A stretch of 64,000 bases of DNA from JAFECT01 sp035551675 (GTDB lineage Bacteria > Pseudomonadota > Alphaproteobacteria > Caulobacterales > Caulobacteraceae): contig DASZMV010000018.1 of NCBI GenBank assembly GCA_035551675.1, forward strand, positions 120,504 to 184,503, read 5' to 3'. The number at the start of each line of letters is the position of its first letter. Positions within the stretch are counted from its first letter, which is position 1. Under the pieces are notes generated by a model, which searched no databases, was not told where the DNA came from, and was given only the letters and a program-made list of their open reading frames with translations. The translations under genes were made by a program, and so were the position numbers. Of the stretch, positions 8,370 through 16,799 are shown piece by piece.

Positions 8370-8960
8370 ATGACCAAGGCCATCTCCGCGGTTCTCGTCG
8401 CGACGGCTCTATCGGTGGGCGCAATTTCCGCAAGCGCGCAAGACGATGCGGCGCGCGCGTGGACGCGGCAGGACATCGTAGCTGAGGTGCGCATAGCGGA
8501 CAGCAGCGCTGAAAGGCTCCGCGCAAGGGCTCGGTTCCCCGACGATCTCGCCAAAGCGCAAGTGCGCGTACTTCTCAGCTGGGGATCGGGCGTGGATTAT
8601 GAAACGAGCATCGTCGCTTATCGCGAAGGCGTAGCGCGCTGGCGGATCGAGCACGTCTATAACGGGGGCAACCTCGGGGCCTATAGCCGGGGCATGGTCA
8701 CGGCGACCACCAGTTTCCTTTCTCCAGAAGCCGGCGCTGAACTCGATACGCTCGTGCGTGATCCAGCGCTGTATCAAGAACCGTTCTACGCGGAGGGGAA
8801 CGTCCCTATTGGAGCGACGATCTCTATCCGTTTCGAGAAGCGTGCGCACGACGCTGTCTTTAGTGGCGCAATGCCCCAGCCAAATCTGACCGGCCGGATC
8901 ATCGACATCCTAGACGAGAAGAATACCGATTGGCTGCAACAGCGGCGTGGAGCACATTAG
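8370..8960 (+). CDS. Exported protein of unknown function
   Basis: This 196-aa protein has a clear Sec signal peptide (hydrophobic stretch ending ISASAQDD, cleavage after ASA) and a good GGGAG ribosome-binding site. The mature part shows no motif I recognise. Its codon use is visibly less GC-rich at third positions than in the flanking genes, which suggests a more recent arrival. It ends just before the VWA gene. Confidence 0.65.
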   Translation: MTKAISAVLVATALSVGAISASAQDDAARAWTRQDIVAEVRIADSSAERLRARARFPDDLAKAQVRVLLSWGSGVDYETSIVAYREGVARWRIEHVYNGGNLGAYSRGMVTATTSFLSPEAGAELDTLVRDPALYQEPFYAEGNVPIGATISIRFEKRAHDAVFSGAMPQPNLTGRIIDILDEKNTDWLQQRRGAH

Positions 8961-8964
8961 CCCC

Positions 8965-10140
8965 ATGTTCCTCCGCTTTTTCACCGAACTGCGCGACGCT
9001 AAGGTTCCGGTCTCCCTGAAGGAGTACCTCGCGCTAATGGAGGCGATGGACCGAGGGGTGATCGGGCGGTCGACGGATGAGTTCTATTATCTGTCGCGCG
9101 CGGCGCTGGTGAAGGACGAGAAGAACCTCGACAAGTTCGATCGGGTGTTCGGCCATGTGTTCAAGGGGATCGAGTCGGTCGACGAGAACCTGTTGGCGCA
9201 GATCCCCGAGGAGTGGCTGCGCAAGCTGAACGAACGCTTCCTCACCGAAGAGGAAAAGGCGCAGATCGAGGCGCTGGGCGGGTTCGAGAAGCTGATGGAG
9301 GAACTGAAGAAGCGGCTGGAGGAACAGCAGGGCCGTCACCAGGGCGGCTCGAAATGGATCGGCACGGCGGGAACTTCGCCCTTCGGCGCCTACGGTTACA
9401 ACCCCGAAGGCGTGCGCATCGGCCAGGAAACCGGACGCAACGGCCGCGCGGTGAAGGTGTGGGACAAGCGCGAGTACAAGAACCTCGACGACAGCGTCGA
9501 ACTGGGCACGCGCAACATCAAGGTGGCGCTGCGGCGGCTGCGCAAATGGGCGCGCGAGGGAGTGCCCGACGAGCTCGATCTCGACGAGACCATCGATGCC
9601 ACTGCGCGCCACGGCTATCTCGACATCCAGATGCGACCGGAGCGCCGCAACACGGTGAAGGTGCTGTTGCTGCTCGACATCGGCGGGTCGATGGATGCGC
9701 ATGTGAAGCTCTGCGAGGAGCTGTTCTCGGCGGCGAAGACCGAGTTCAAGCACCTGGAGTTCTTCTATTTCCACAACTGCCTGTACGAGGGCGTGTGGAA
9801 GGACAACCGCCGCCGCCACACCGAGAAGCTCGCGACCTGGGACGTGCTGCATCGTTTCCCGCGCGACTGGAAGGTGGTGTTCGTCGGCGACGCGTCGATG
9901 AGCCCCTACGAGATCGCCATGCCGGGCGGATCGGTGGAGCACTGGAACGAGGAAGCCGGCGCGGTGTGGCTGAAGCGCGTCACCGACATCTACGAGAAGG
10001 TGGTGTGGCTGAACCCGACGGCGGAGCGCTACTGGGACTATGCGCAGTCGACGCAGATGATCCGCGAGATGCTGGGCGAGCGAATGTATCCGCTGACGCT
10101 GCACGGCCTGGACCGCGCGATGCGTGAGTTGGGGCGGTAG
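8965..10140 (+). CDS. VWA domain-containing protein (CoxE-like)
   Basis: This is a protein of about 391 aa starting MFLRFFTELRDAKVPVSLKE, the usual N-terminus of this family; an upstream in-frame ATG at 8947 is less likely. A helical N-terminal half with a lysine/glutamate-rich stretch around residues 85-125 is followed by a von Willebrand factor A domain. The metal-ion site there reads LLLDIGGSMDAHV, a D-x-G-G-S variant of D-x-S-x-S. Relatives usually work with a MoxR-type AAA ATPase, but no ATPase gene lies next to it here. Confidence 0.88.
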   Translation: MFLRFFTELRDAKVPVSLKEYLALMEAMDRGVIGRSTDEFYYLSRAALVKDEKNLDKFDRVFGHVFKGIESVDENLLAQIPEEWLRKLNERFLTEEEKAQIEALGGFEKLMEELKKRLEEQQGRHQGGSKWIGTAGTSPFGAYGYNPEGVRIGQETGRNGRAVKVWDKREYKNLDDSVELGTRNIKVALRRLRKWAREGVPDELDLDETIDATARHGYLDIQMRPERRNTVKVLLLLDIGGSMDAHVKLCEELFSAAKTEFKHLEFFYFHNCLYEGVWKDNRRRHTEKLATWDVLHRFPRDWKVVFVGDASMSPYEIAMPGGSVEHWNEEAGAVWLKRVTDIYEKVVWLNPTAERYWDYAQSTQMIREMLGERMYPLTLHGLDRAMRELGR

Positions 10141-10150
10141 GGCTCGTCGT

Positions 10151-10380
10151 CCTCCCGCCCGCAAGGCGGGAGGGCCGGACTGAGCGAAGCTCAGGCCAGA
10201 AGGGCAAGTGTTTGGAGCCCACCGTGCTTGAAGGTGATCGTTTCAGAAAATGGCGCTTGAGCTGAGCGCCGCGTTCACGCACCCCTTCGCTCATCACTGA
10301 CCGTCAAGGGCTGCAAACACTTGCCCTCCTGGCCTGCGCGAAGAGCGCAGGCCGGTCCCCCCGCCTTGCGGGCGGGGGGA
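10151..10380. repeat. Long imperfect inverted repeat between VWA and nuclease genes
   Basis: Arms of about 70 bp (10151-10219 and 10309-10380) are inverted copies. Each arm contains its own small hairpins (CCCGCCCGCAAGGCGGG type and GAGCGAAGCTC type) and ends in GGGCAAGTGTTTG. The central 90 bp shows a weaker internal symmetry. It sits exactly between two convergent genes, so it could act as a bidirectional terminator. The compound structure looks like a REPIN/MITE. Confidence 0.7.
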
Positions 10381-10392
10381 CGTCGCGCGTAG

Positions 10393-11412
10393 CTAGTCCA
10401 CCCCGTACAGCGCCGCATACGCGTCCACTGTCCCCGCGCGGACGTCCGCTTCGGTGATCATGGGGTAGCCGACGCCGGTCTTTTCGCTGGTCTTCCAGGC
10501 GTCGACGATCATGTCGCGGAGTTTCGACGAGCCGGCGGCGAGGCGCTCGGTCATGAAGGCGACGCCGCGGCGATCGCCCGGTGCGAAGCCGCCGTCCTTT
10601 TGCAGGCGGTAGAGCGGGACCACCTGGTCGCGCGTCGCGCTCAGATAGGCGACGACGCAGGGCATGATCGGCCCCTCGCAGGCCGTGTAGGGCGAGAGCT
10701 TCGCGGCGACCATATCGGGCTTCACGTTCTGGTGGACGTAGATCCCTTCCAGCGGCGAGTGGATCTTCTCCGTCGTAAAGCCGTCGGGGTTCGGAAACGG
10801 ACCCCAGCCGTTGTAGTGGATGGTGACGTGCATCGGCTGGCTGGCATCGCCGACGTAGTGGCTCATCTCGCCGATGTCGCGCAGGATCAGCTTTTCGCGC
10901 TCAGCGCGGTCGTGTTCGAACCACGCCTTCTGTTCGGGGTTCTTTGCGGTCTCGATCGCGGCGGTGTCGACGCGCCAGTAGGAAAAGTCCTTGGTCACCT
11001 GCTGCCAGGTGTCGACGATGGAATAGGGCAGCCAACCGACCTTGGTCATGTCGTAGGCGCCGTCGGCGCGGATCGCCTGATCGTAGAGCTCGCGCGTGGG
11101 CGGAAGCTGGTCGATGGCCGGGCCGTGGAAGACGTGGCCCTCGTCGTCGAGGTTGACGAAGTGGCCCGGGTCGCGGTCGGTGTCGTGGATCTTGCCCGCG
11201 TCGCGCCAGCGGTCCGGCTCGCGCGACAGTTCGCCTACCGTCACGGCGGAGGCGTCGGTGCGCAGGAAGGCCGGCAGGTCGTTCGGCAGCGCCTTGATCG
11301 CGACGAAGCCGATCTCGCGGTGGCCCATGGCGCCCCAGGCCAGGGCGGCGGGCGCGGCGATCAGCGCGAGCGCGACGGTGGCCGTGGCGGCCAAGAACAA
11401 TTTCCTACGCAT
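10393..11412 (-). CDS. S1/P1 nuclease (zinc-dependent, secreted)
   Basis: This 339-aa protein is a three-zinc nuclease for single-stranded nucleic acids. The signal peptide ends PAALA and cleavage would leave Trp26 as the mature N-terminus (WGAMGHREIG). In this family the N-terminal Trp amine is itself a zinc ligand, so the cleavage position matters and fits. Other ligand motifs are DRDPGHFVN and the characteristic MSHYVGDASQPMHV. Probable role is scavenging phosphate or nucleotides outside the cytoplasm. It runs toward the long inverted repeat and converges with the VWA gene. Confidence 0.9.
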   Translation of the reverse strand: MRRKLFLAATATVALALIAAPAALAWGAMGHREIGFVAIKALPNDLPAFLRTDASAVTVGELSREPDRWRDAGKIHDTDRDPGHFVNLDDEGHVFHGPAIDQLPPTRELYDQAIRADGAYDMTKVGWLPYSIVDTWQQVTKDFSYWRVDTAAIETAKNPEQKAWFEHDRAEREKLILRDIGEMSHYVGDASQPMHVTIHYNGWGPFPNPDGFTTEKIHSPLEGIYVHQNVKPDMVAAKLSPYTACEGPIMPCVVAYLSATRDQVVPLYRLQKDGGFAPGDRRGVAFMTERLAAGSSKLRDMIVDAWKTSEKTGVGYPMITEADVRAGTVDAYAALYGVD

Positions 11413-11419
11413 CGGGACG

Positions 11420-11746
11420 TCAGCCCTCCGGGGCCAGAGTGATTTCGAGCCCGTTCAATTCGGGGGCCATCAGGATTTGACACGAGAGACGTGACACCGG
11501 TTTGACCATGAAGGCCTCGTCCAGCTTTTCGTCCTCTTCGTCGGATTTCGGATACAGTTTTTCGATCCACTGCGGCGACACGTAGACGTGGCACGTCGCG
11601 CAGGCGAGCGCGCCGCCGCACTCGGCCTTCAGCGGCAGGCCCGCGTCCTTGACGATCTCCATCACGCGCCAACCTTCGAGCGCGGGCAGGTCATGGACGA
11701 CGCCCTCGCGGTCGGTGACGAGGATGTGCAGCGCGTCGTCGTCCAT
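11420..11746 (-). CDS. [2Fe-2S] ferredoxin (adrenodoxin/putidaredoxin type)
   Basis: This is a 108-aa electron carrier. The cluster ligands follow the vertebrate-type spacing Cys43-x5-Cys49-x2-Cys52 and Cys89 (AECGGALACATCHVY and RLSCQI). The start codon overlaps the last base of the upstream GST gene (TGATG), so the two are translationally coupled. The acidic SDEEDEKLDEA loop is typical of ferredoxins that serve a cytochrome P450 or Fe-S assembly (Fdx). The partner reductase may be the ferredoxin-NADP reductase at 13380-14456. Confidence 0.92.
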   Translation of the reverse strand: MDDDALHILVTDREGVVHDLPALEGWRVMEIVKDAGLPLKAECGGALACATCHVYVSPQWIEKLYPKSDEEDEKLDEAFMVKPVSRLSCQILMAPELNGLEITLAPEG

Positions 11747-12351
11747 CAGGCGGCGAACTCGCCGGCGTAGGCGCCGATGCCAAGGTCGTGCTCGACGCGC
11801 GCGATCCAACGACCGACGGCGGGATAATGCGACAGGTCGAAGCCCCCCTCGCCCGCCAGGCGCGTGTAGGCGACGAGCGCGATGTCGGCGAGGCTGAGTT
11901 GTTCGCCCACGAGATAGGGCGATCGGATCAGGGCGTCCTCGAGTCGCAGCAAGGCGGCCGAACCACGGTCCCAAAGCTTGGGGTCCAGGTCGCCGGGCGC
12001 ACGGTTAAGGTAGCGAAGCTGAAATCGCCGCACTGCGACATAGGGCTCGTGGCTGTATTGCTCCCAGAACAGCCACTCGAACATGCGCCCGCGGTCGTAG
12101 GGATCGGCCGGGATCAGGCGGGAATCCTCGGCCAGGTAAAGGATCATGGCGTTGGACTGGGCGAGCGTCCGGCCGTCGTCGAGGACCATCGCCGGCACCT
12201 GACCGGCCGGATTTATGGTCAGGAAGTCCCGCTTGCGAGTGGTCCCGTCCAGCGCGCTCGTTTCATGCCATTCATAAGGAATTTCAAGCAGATCAAGGAC
12301 CCACCTCACCTTATGGCAGTTACCGGAGATGGAGTCGCCGTATACGCGCAT
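11746..12351 (-). CDS. Glutathione S-transferase family protein
   Basis: This is a protein of about 201 aa with an N-terminal thioredoxin-like domain (MRVYGDSISGNCHKVRWVLD) in which Ser/Cys at the usual active-site turn could activate glutathione. It also has the conserved NPAGQVPAMVLDDG cis-Pro loop and AQSNAMILYLAE. The C-terminal helical domain has the N-capping motif SLADIALVAYTRLA. The frame is open 15 codons further to ATG 12396, but the family start matches 12351. The gene is coupled to the downstream ferredoxin. Confidence 0.9.
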   Translation of the reverse strand: MRVYGDSISGNCHKVRWVLDLLEIPYEWHETSALDGTTRKRDFLTINPAGQVPAMVLDDGRTLAQSNAMILYLAEDSRLIPADPYDRGRMFEWLFWEQYSHEPYVAVRRFQLRYLNRAPGDLDPKLWDRGSAALLRLEDALIRSPYLVGEQLSLADIALVAYTRLAGEGGFDLSHYPAVGRWIARVEHDLGIGAYAGEFAA

Positions 12352-12461
12352 GGCCACAAAGTCGCCCCAGTTGGTTCGGAAAAAGCGCCCGCTCAAGTCT
12401 GGAGCACTCTAGTCAGAGTTAGTGTCCGGCGCCCGGCGCGTCACGAGAAAAAAGGCCGATC

Positions 12462-12947
12462 ATGCGACCTCTTCTCGGCGGCTTGGTTGCGTTGCTTGTT
12501 CTCAGCTTCGCATCGAGTTCGCTTGCCGACGATACCGAACGAGCCCCCCTTGCACACTCGCCGGGCCAGCGGATCGCCACGGCCAGTTTCATCCCGCACT
12601 GGATCCTGCGCGCGACCCTCTACCATGCGGGCGGCGGCGGCGGAGACTCGAAGGACTCGCTCGGCTGCCGACCGGTGGCGATGCGCACGGTCGCGGTCGA
12701 CCCGACGGTGATCCCGCGCCGTACGATCCTGTTCATCGCCGAGACGGTGGGGATGCCCCTGCCCGGCGGCGGCGTGCACGACGGCTACTGGTATGCGTCT
12801 GACACCGGCGGCGCGATCAAGGGGTCGCGCATCGACCTGTTCACCGGCCGCGGCCACGGCTCGATGGCGCCGGCGTGGAAGTTCAACATGCACAAGCTGA
12901 CCATCGCCAAGGCCGGCAAATTCGACGGCTGCCCGCCGGCCAAATAG
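12462..12947 (+). CDS. 3D (Asp-Asp-Asp) domain protein, exported
   Basis: This 161-aa protein has a signal peptide ending SSSLADD. The mature part is a double-psi beta-barrel of the MltA C-terminal/YuiC type: VAVDPTVIPRRTILFI, then SDTGGAIKGSRIDLFTG with the three family aspartates. Such domains belong to peptidoglycan lytic transglycosylase-like proteins. The domain alone is small, so whether it cleaves glycan strands is open. It converges with the next gene, with only 6 bp between the stops. Confidence 0.85.
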   Translation: MRPLLGGLVALLVLSFASSSLADDTERAPLAHSPGQRIATASFIPHWILRATLYHAGGGGGDSKDSLGCRPVAMRTVAVDPTVIPRRTILFIAETVGMPLPGGGVHDGYWYASDTGGAIKGSRIDLFTGRGHGSMAPAWKFNMHKLTIAKAGKFDGCPPAK

Positions 12948-12953
12948 GTCACG

Positions 12954-13337
12954 TTACGGTAAAGCGGTCTTACCGCCCATCTGGTCAAACTTGTGCGAAC
13001 AGTCCTTGGCCCGCTCAAGGATTTCAGCCGCTTCTTTCTTGCTGCTTTCCACGTCTTCCTGCACGAGAGGCTTTACAAGCTCTGCGGCTCGAACGACCTC
13101 CAACCTCTTCCAATCGACGGTGGGGGATCGCTCGCTTAGGCTCCCCAAAAAGAATTGTTCCTGCTGAGCAATGTCCCCGTTTGCCGACGAATAGTCGGAT
13201 TGCATCGATTTGGTCATTGCGTCAGAAATCATGATCGTCGCGCGATCCACGGCAGCGCATTCCAACACGGGATCTCGTCCTGATGAACACGAAGCGAGAA
13301 TTAGACAAGCACCAATAGCTGCTGCCCAGGTTGTCAT
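12954..13337 (-). CDS. Small lipoprotein of unknown function
   Basis: This is a protein of about 127 aa with MTTWAAAIGACLILASC, a strong lipobox. The mature part is helical and charged (EDVESSKKEAAEILERAKDC). An upstream in-frame ATG at 13373 is less likely. Base composition is clearly less GC-rich than both neighbours, which suggests horizontal origin or weak selection. It lies upstream of nothing obvious and faces the 3D-domain gene. Confidence 0.6.
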   Translation of the reverse strand: MTTWAAAIGACLILASCSSGRDPVLECAAVDRATIMISDAMTKSMQSDYSSANGDIAQQEQFFLGSLSERSPTVDWKRLEVVRAAELVKPLVQEDVESSKKEAAEILERAKDCSHKFDQMGGKTALP

Positions 13338-13379
13338 TGAATTGTGCCCCCGTTGTCTAAAACCCAATGTCATTGCACG

Positions 13380-14456
13380 TCACTTCACCCCCAGCTTGCG
13401 CTGCAGGTCCGAAGATGAGGTCGTGTACTGGAAGCGCAACTTCTTATCCGGGTAGACGTAACGAAACGCCTGTTGCGCCATCAGTGCGGTTTCGTGGAAT
13501 CCGCTGAGGATCAGTTTCAGCTTGCCCGGATAGTGGTTGATGTCGCCGACGGCGAAGATCGTGGGTGTAGAGGTTTCGAACTTCTCGGTGTCCACCGGGA
13601 TCAGGTTTTCGTGCAGGTTCAAGCCGAACTCCGCGACCGGGCCGAGCTTCATGGTCAGGCCGAAGAACGGCAGGAACGCGTCGCATTCCAGCTCGCGGGT
13701 TTCGCCGGGCGCGGTTTCGATGGTCACCGACGAAAGAGCGCCGTCCGCGCCGTTCAGCGTCGTGGCCTGACCGATCACCAAGTCGATCTTTCCCGCGCCT
13801 GCGAGCGCGCGCATCCGCGCCACCGAATGCGGCGCGGCGCGGAAGTCGTCGCGACGGTGCACCAGGGTCAATGACTTCGCGAGCGGCGCGAGGTTCAGCG
13901 TCCAGTCGAGCGCGCTGTCGCCGCCTCCGGAGATGACAAGGCGCTTGCCGCGGAAGTCCTCCATGCGTCGCACGGCGTAGTGTACGCCCACGCCCGCGCC
14001 TAGGTTCTCGAACACGTCGATGGCCGGGATCGGCGGCTTCTTCGGTTGGAACGAACCGCCGCCCGCAGCGATGACCAGGACCGGCGCCTCGATGCTCGTG
14101 CCCATGTCGGTGGCGAGGCGCCACTTGCCGTCGGCGGTCTTCTCCAGCGCGACCGCCATTTCCGCGAGGTGAAACACCGGACCGAAGGGCGCGATCTGTT
14201 CGATCAGCTTGTCGGTGATCTCCTGGCCCGACACCACCGCAAAGCCCGGAATGTCGTAGATCGGTTTCTCGGGGTACAGCTCGGCGCATTGGCCGCCCGG
14301 CCGGTCGAGGATGTCGACCAGGTGCGCCTTCATGTCGAGCAGGCCGAGTTCGAACACCGCGAACAGGCCCACGGGCCCCGCGCCGACGATGATCACGTCG
14401 GTCGCGTGCGCTTCGCCGGGCGCAGCGATGGTCACCGCTTTCCCCGGATGGGTCAT
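13380..14456 (-). CDS. Ferredoxin--NADP reductase, thioredoxin-reductase-like
   Basis: This 358-aa FAD protein transfers electrons between NADPH and ferredoxin or flavodoxin. The FAD Rossmann motif is VIIVGAGPVGLFAVFELGLL, with DRPGGQCAELYPEKPIYDIPG after it. The NADP motif is VISGGGDSALDW, and the C-terminal FAD motif is TIFAVGDINHYPGK. The absence of the CxxC redox pair of thioredoxin reductase, together with the Tyr-containing C-terminal tail, places it in the TrxR-like FNR class found in alphaproteobacteria and Bacillus. It is divergent from the chorismate mutase gene across only 18 bp. Confidence 0.93.
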   Translation of the reverse strand: MTHPGKAVTIAAPGEAHATDVIIVGAGPVGLFAVFELGLLDMKAHLVDILDRPGGQCAELYPEKPIYDIPGFAVVSGQEITDKLIEQIAPFGPVFHLAEMAVALEKTADGKWRLATDMGTSIEAPVLVIAAGGGSFQPKKPPIPAIDVFENLGAGVGVHYAVRRMEDFRGKRLVISGGGDSALDWTLNLAPLAKSLTLVHRRDDFRAAPHSVARMRALAGAGKIDLVIGQATTLNGADGALSSVTIETAPGETRELECDAFLPFFGLTMKLGPVAEFGLNLHENLIPVDTEKFETSTPTIFAVGDINHYPGKLKLILSGFHETALMAQQAFRYVYPDKKLRFQYTTSSSDLQRKLGVK

Positions 14457-14474
14457 CGCGCTAAACCCCGCGCC

Positions 14475-14843
14475 ATGTCTTCTCTCACCCGGTCATCTCC
14501 TACCCACATCACCATCGACCCGCGTCCCGCGTCCCAGGACTGCCAGACCATGATCGAGGTGCGCCAGGGCGTCGACGCCGTCGACCGCGCCCTGGTGGAG
14601 CTCCTCGTCTTACGCCAGGGCTACATGGATGCGGCCGCCCGCATCAAGCCCGACCGCAACGTGGTCCATGACGAGGCGCGCATCGAACAGGTGATTTCCA
14701 ACGTAAAGGCCCGGGCGGTTGCGCGCGGTCTCGACCCGGCCATCGCCGAACCGGTGTGGCGGACCCTGATTTCCCGCTGCATCGCCTATGAGTTCGAGGT
14801 CTGGGACCGGCTGCACGCTCAGGTGGGCGCGCGCAGCGACTGA
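14475..14843 (+). CDS. Chorismate mutase, AroQ class
   Basis: This is a 122-aa all-helical protein that converts chorismate to prephenate for Phe/Tyr synthesis. The AroQ pattern is present: VRQGVDAVDRALVELLVLRQ (Arg, Asp and Leu spacing of helix 1), YMDAAARIK with the catalytic Lys, and a third helix ending AYEFEVWDRL. It is monofunctional, without a dehydratase or dehydrogenase domain. Its last 25 bp overlap tail-to-tail with the HPt gene on the other strand. Confidence 0.88.
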   Translation: MSSLTRSSPTHITIDPRPASQDCQTMIEVRQGVDAVDRALVELLVLRQGYMDAAARIKPDRNVVHDEARIEQVISNVKARAVARGLDPAIAEPVWRTLISRCIAYEFEVWDRLHAQVGARSD

Positions 14844-15178
14844 AGCATGCGCTCGTGCATGTAGGCGGCCACGTCTCCCAGCGCGCGGTCCAGCGCCGCG
14901 TGCACCCGCTCCAGCGCCGGCGCGGCGAGGTCGTCGCCGGCGTGTTCGGCCTGGCCGCAGAGCTCCGCCAGCTCCTTGGCGCCGATGCCGGCGGCCGCGC
15001 CCTTCACCGTATGGGCCGCGTCGCGCCAACCGCCCGACCGGACGTCCAGCATGGGGCTCCAGATCTGGCACTGTTCGCGGAACAGGTTGAGGACCTCCTC
15101 GATCACCGTCCCATCGTTGTCGGCAAAGGATTCCAGCACGCTGAAGTCGACCGCGCCGGTCAAGTCGCGTCTGGCCAT
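14819..15178 (-). CDS. HPt (histidine phosphotransfer) domain protein
   Basis: This 119-aa protein is essentially one HPt four-helix bundle. The phospho-accepting His is in AAHTVKGAAAGIGAKELAEL near residue 56, and the N-terminal helix is VDFSVLESFADNDGTVIEEV. It would shuttle phosphate between a hybrid kinase and a response regulator; a free receiver protein is encoded at 24311 in this window, though the link is only a guess. ATG at 15178 is chosen over an upstream in-frame ATG at 15220. Confidence 0.88.
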   Translation of the reverse strand: MARRDLTGAVDFSVLESFADNDGTVIEEVLNLFREQCQIWSPMLDVRSGGWRDAAHTVKGAAAGIGAKELAELCGQAEHAGDDLAAPALERVHAALDRALGDVAAYMHERMLQSLRAPT

Positions 15179-15234
15179 GGCGGTCTCCCGTGTACGGCAA
15201 AGGTCCGCCCGGCGCGCCAAGAATTAGTTAACGC

Positions 15235-15723
15235 TCAGTCCCGCAGGAACACGACGCGTTTCTTGCGGTTGGCGCGCATGTCGGCGATGTGCTGCTGGTA
15301 GGTCCCTGCGGCCCTCACGTCGCGCCAGCTTTCGTCGACCCAGTGGGTGTTCTCGATTTCCTTCTGGATCGCGCCGGCCGCCAGCCGCGGCGCGCGCAGG
15401 ACCGCGTCGGCCACGCCGCCGATGACCGGCAGGCCGAGGTCGAGCCCGGCGTCGACCGCGATGTAGAAGAGCACCTTGATCATGGTCGTCGGCGACGCCC
15501 GCGCCGACGCCGCAAGGCCCAGCAGATACAGCGCCGTGATGGCGGTATAGGCCTCGAACAGGAGTTCGACGGGCAGGCTGAAGATCGAGGACGCGATGGC
15601 GATCAGGCCGTTGACGCCCAGGAGGCCAACGCCGCCGATGCTGATCAGGCCGTCGGAAAACCGCTTGGAATGCTCCAGCGAGACCCAGATTTTCTCGAGT
15701 TCGGGAATACTGCGCGCGACCAT
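15235..15723 (-). CDS. DUF4112-like membrane protein
   Basis: This 162-aa protein has two predicted membrane segments (about residues 25-65 and 85-110). Between them is a pattern like the DUF4112 family: a fixed polar start, FYIAVDAGLDLGLPVIGGVADAVLRA near residues 88-112. The function of the family is unknown. It is read in the same direction as the HPt gene, with a gap of about 56 bp. Confidence 0.6.
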   Translation of the reverse strand: MVARSIPELEKIWVSLEHSKRFSDGLISIGGVGLLGVNGLIAIASSIFSLPVELLFEAYTAITALYLLGLAASARASPTTMIKVLFYIAVDAGLDLGLPVIGGVADAVLRAPRLAAGAIQKEIENTHWVDESWRDVRAAGTYQQHIADMRANRKKRVVFLRD

Positions 15724-15842
15724 GGCCGTCCCCCCTGTCCTCGCCCGCAGGCTTAGCCCTACCTTAACGCAAGCGGCGCCATGGGCGATCCCTCAATTGG
15801 TGAACCCATTGTGGGCCGGGATGACGGCTTGGGAGTGACGGT

Positions 15843-16799
15843 TTGACGAAGCGGCTGACCCGGCTGGCGATCTGGGCGGCGTGGGTCGGCGTGATCGCGC
15901 TCGGGCTCGCGGTCGCGGGCGCGACCTATGAGGTGACCGACGACAAGGCGATCGACTTCCTCGCCCAGTTCGGCGCGCCGACGCTCGCGCTGTGCGCCGG
16001 GGCGCTGGAGATCGCGCTGATCTGGAGACGGTGGATCGCGGCGGCGGGTCTGGTCGTGACTGTCAGCGCGCTGGTGTTCGCCCTGCAAGGTCAATGGTTT
16101 CCGCCGCACGCTTCGTCCGCCTCGCCAACCACGCGGATCTATTTCGCCAACATCTGGGACGAGAACCGCGACATCGCCCGCGCCGCGCGCTCGGTCGCGA
16201 ACGCGAACCCGGACGTGGCGGCGATGGTGGAATTTTCCGACCGGCATCGCGCCGCACAGGCGCGGTTGTTCCCGGAGCTGCCCTATCGCGTGCTGTCGCC
16301 CGGCAATCCGGCCTACGCCGGCAAGCCCGGCGCGGTGATCGCCTCGCGCTGGCCGCTTCGGCCGCTGACCGCGGCGGCGACCTGGAACTTCAACATCCTG
16401 GCCGCGCGCGTCGAGGAGCCCGGCGCGCCGTTCCGCCTGATCGTGGTGCATCTGACGCGGCCATGGCCGTTCCGCCGGCGGCAGAGCCAGGCCGATCAGA
16501 TCAAGCGGCTGGTGGCGGCGATCGAGACCCCGTCGGACGTTCCCACCGTCGTGGTCGGCGACTTCAACGCGACCGCCTCAGGCTATTTGCTCAAGGCGCT
16601 GATGGCGCAGGAAAACCTGAGCGCGGCGCCGGCGATCATGGGCGACTGGCCCGCGAACCTGCCGGGGCCCTTCCGTATCGCCATCGAGAACGCTTTCGCG
16701 GGGACCGGCGCGACCATCGTCAGCCGGCGCCTGGGCAGGCCCACCGGCTCGGACCATCGACCGATCGTCCTGGAGATCGCGCCGACGAAGGCGCCCTAG
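15843..16799 (+). CDS. Endonuclease/exonuclease/phosphatase family protein, membrane-anchored
   Basis: This 318-aa protein has three N-terminal membrane segments (about residues 7-30, 40-60 and 63-83) followed by an EEP catalytic domain. Metal and catalytic motifs are VVVGDFNATASGYLL (Asp-Phe-Asn) and GSDHRPIVLEI (Asp-His). The position of the domain suggests that it acts at the periplasmic face. The TTG start at 15843 is supported by GGGAG 7 nt upstream. The substrate could be DNA, a phospholipid or inositol-type phosphate; the sequence does not decide. Confidence 0.88.
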   Translation: MTKRLTRLAIWAAWVGVIALGLAVAGATYEVTDDKAIDFLAQFGAPTLALCAGALEIALIWRRWIAAAGLVVTVSALVFALQGQWFPPHASSASPTTRIYFANIWDENRDIARAARSVANANPDVAAMVEFSDRHRAAQARLFPELPYRVLSPGNPAYAGKPGAVIASRWPLRPLTAAATWNFNILAARVEEPGAPFRLIVVHLTRPWPFRRRQSQADQIKRLVAAIETPSDVPTVVVGDFNATASGYLLKALMAQENLSAAPAIMGDWPANLPGPFRIAIENAFAGTGATIVSRRLGRPTGSDHRPIVLEIAPTKAP

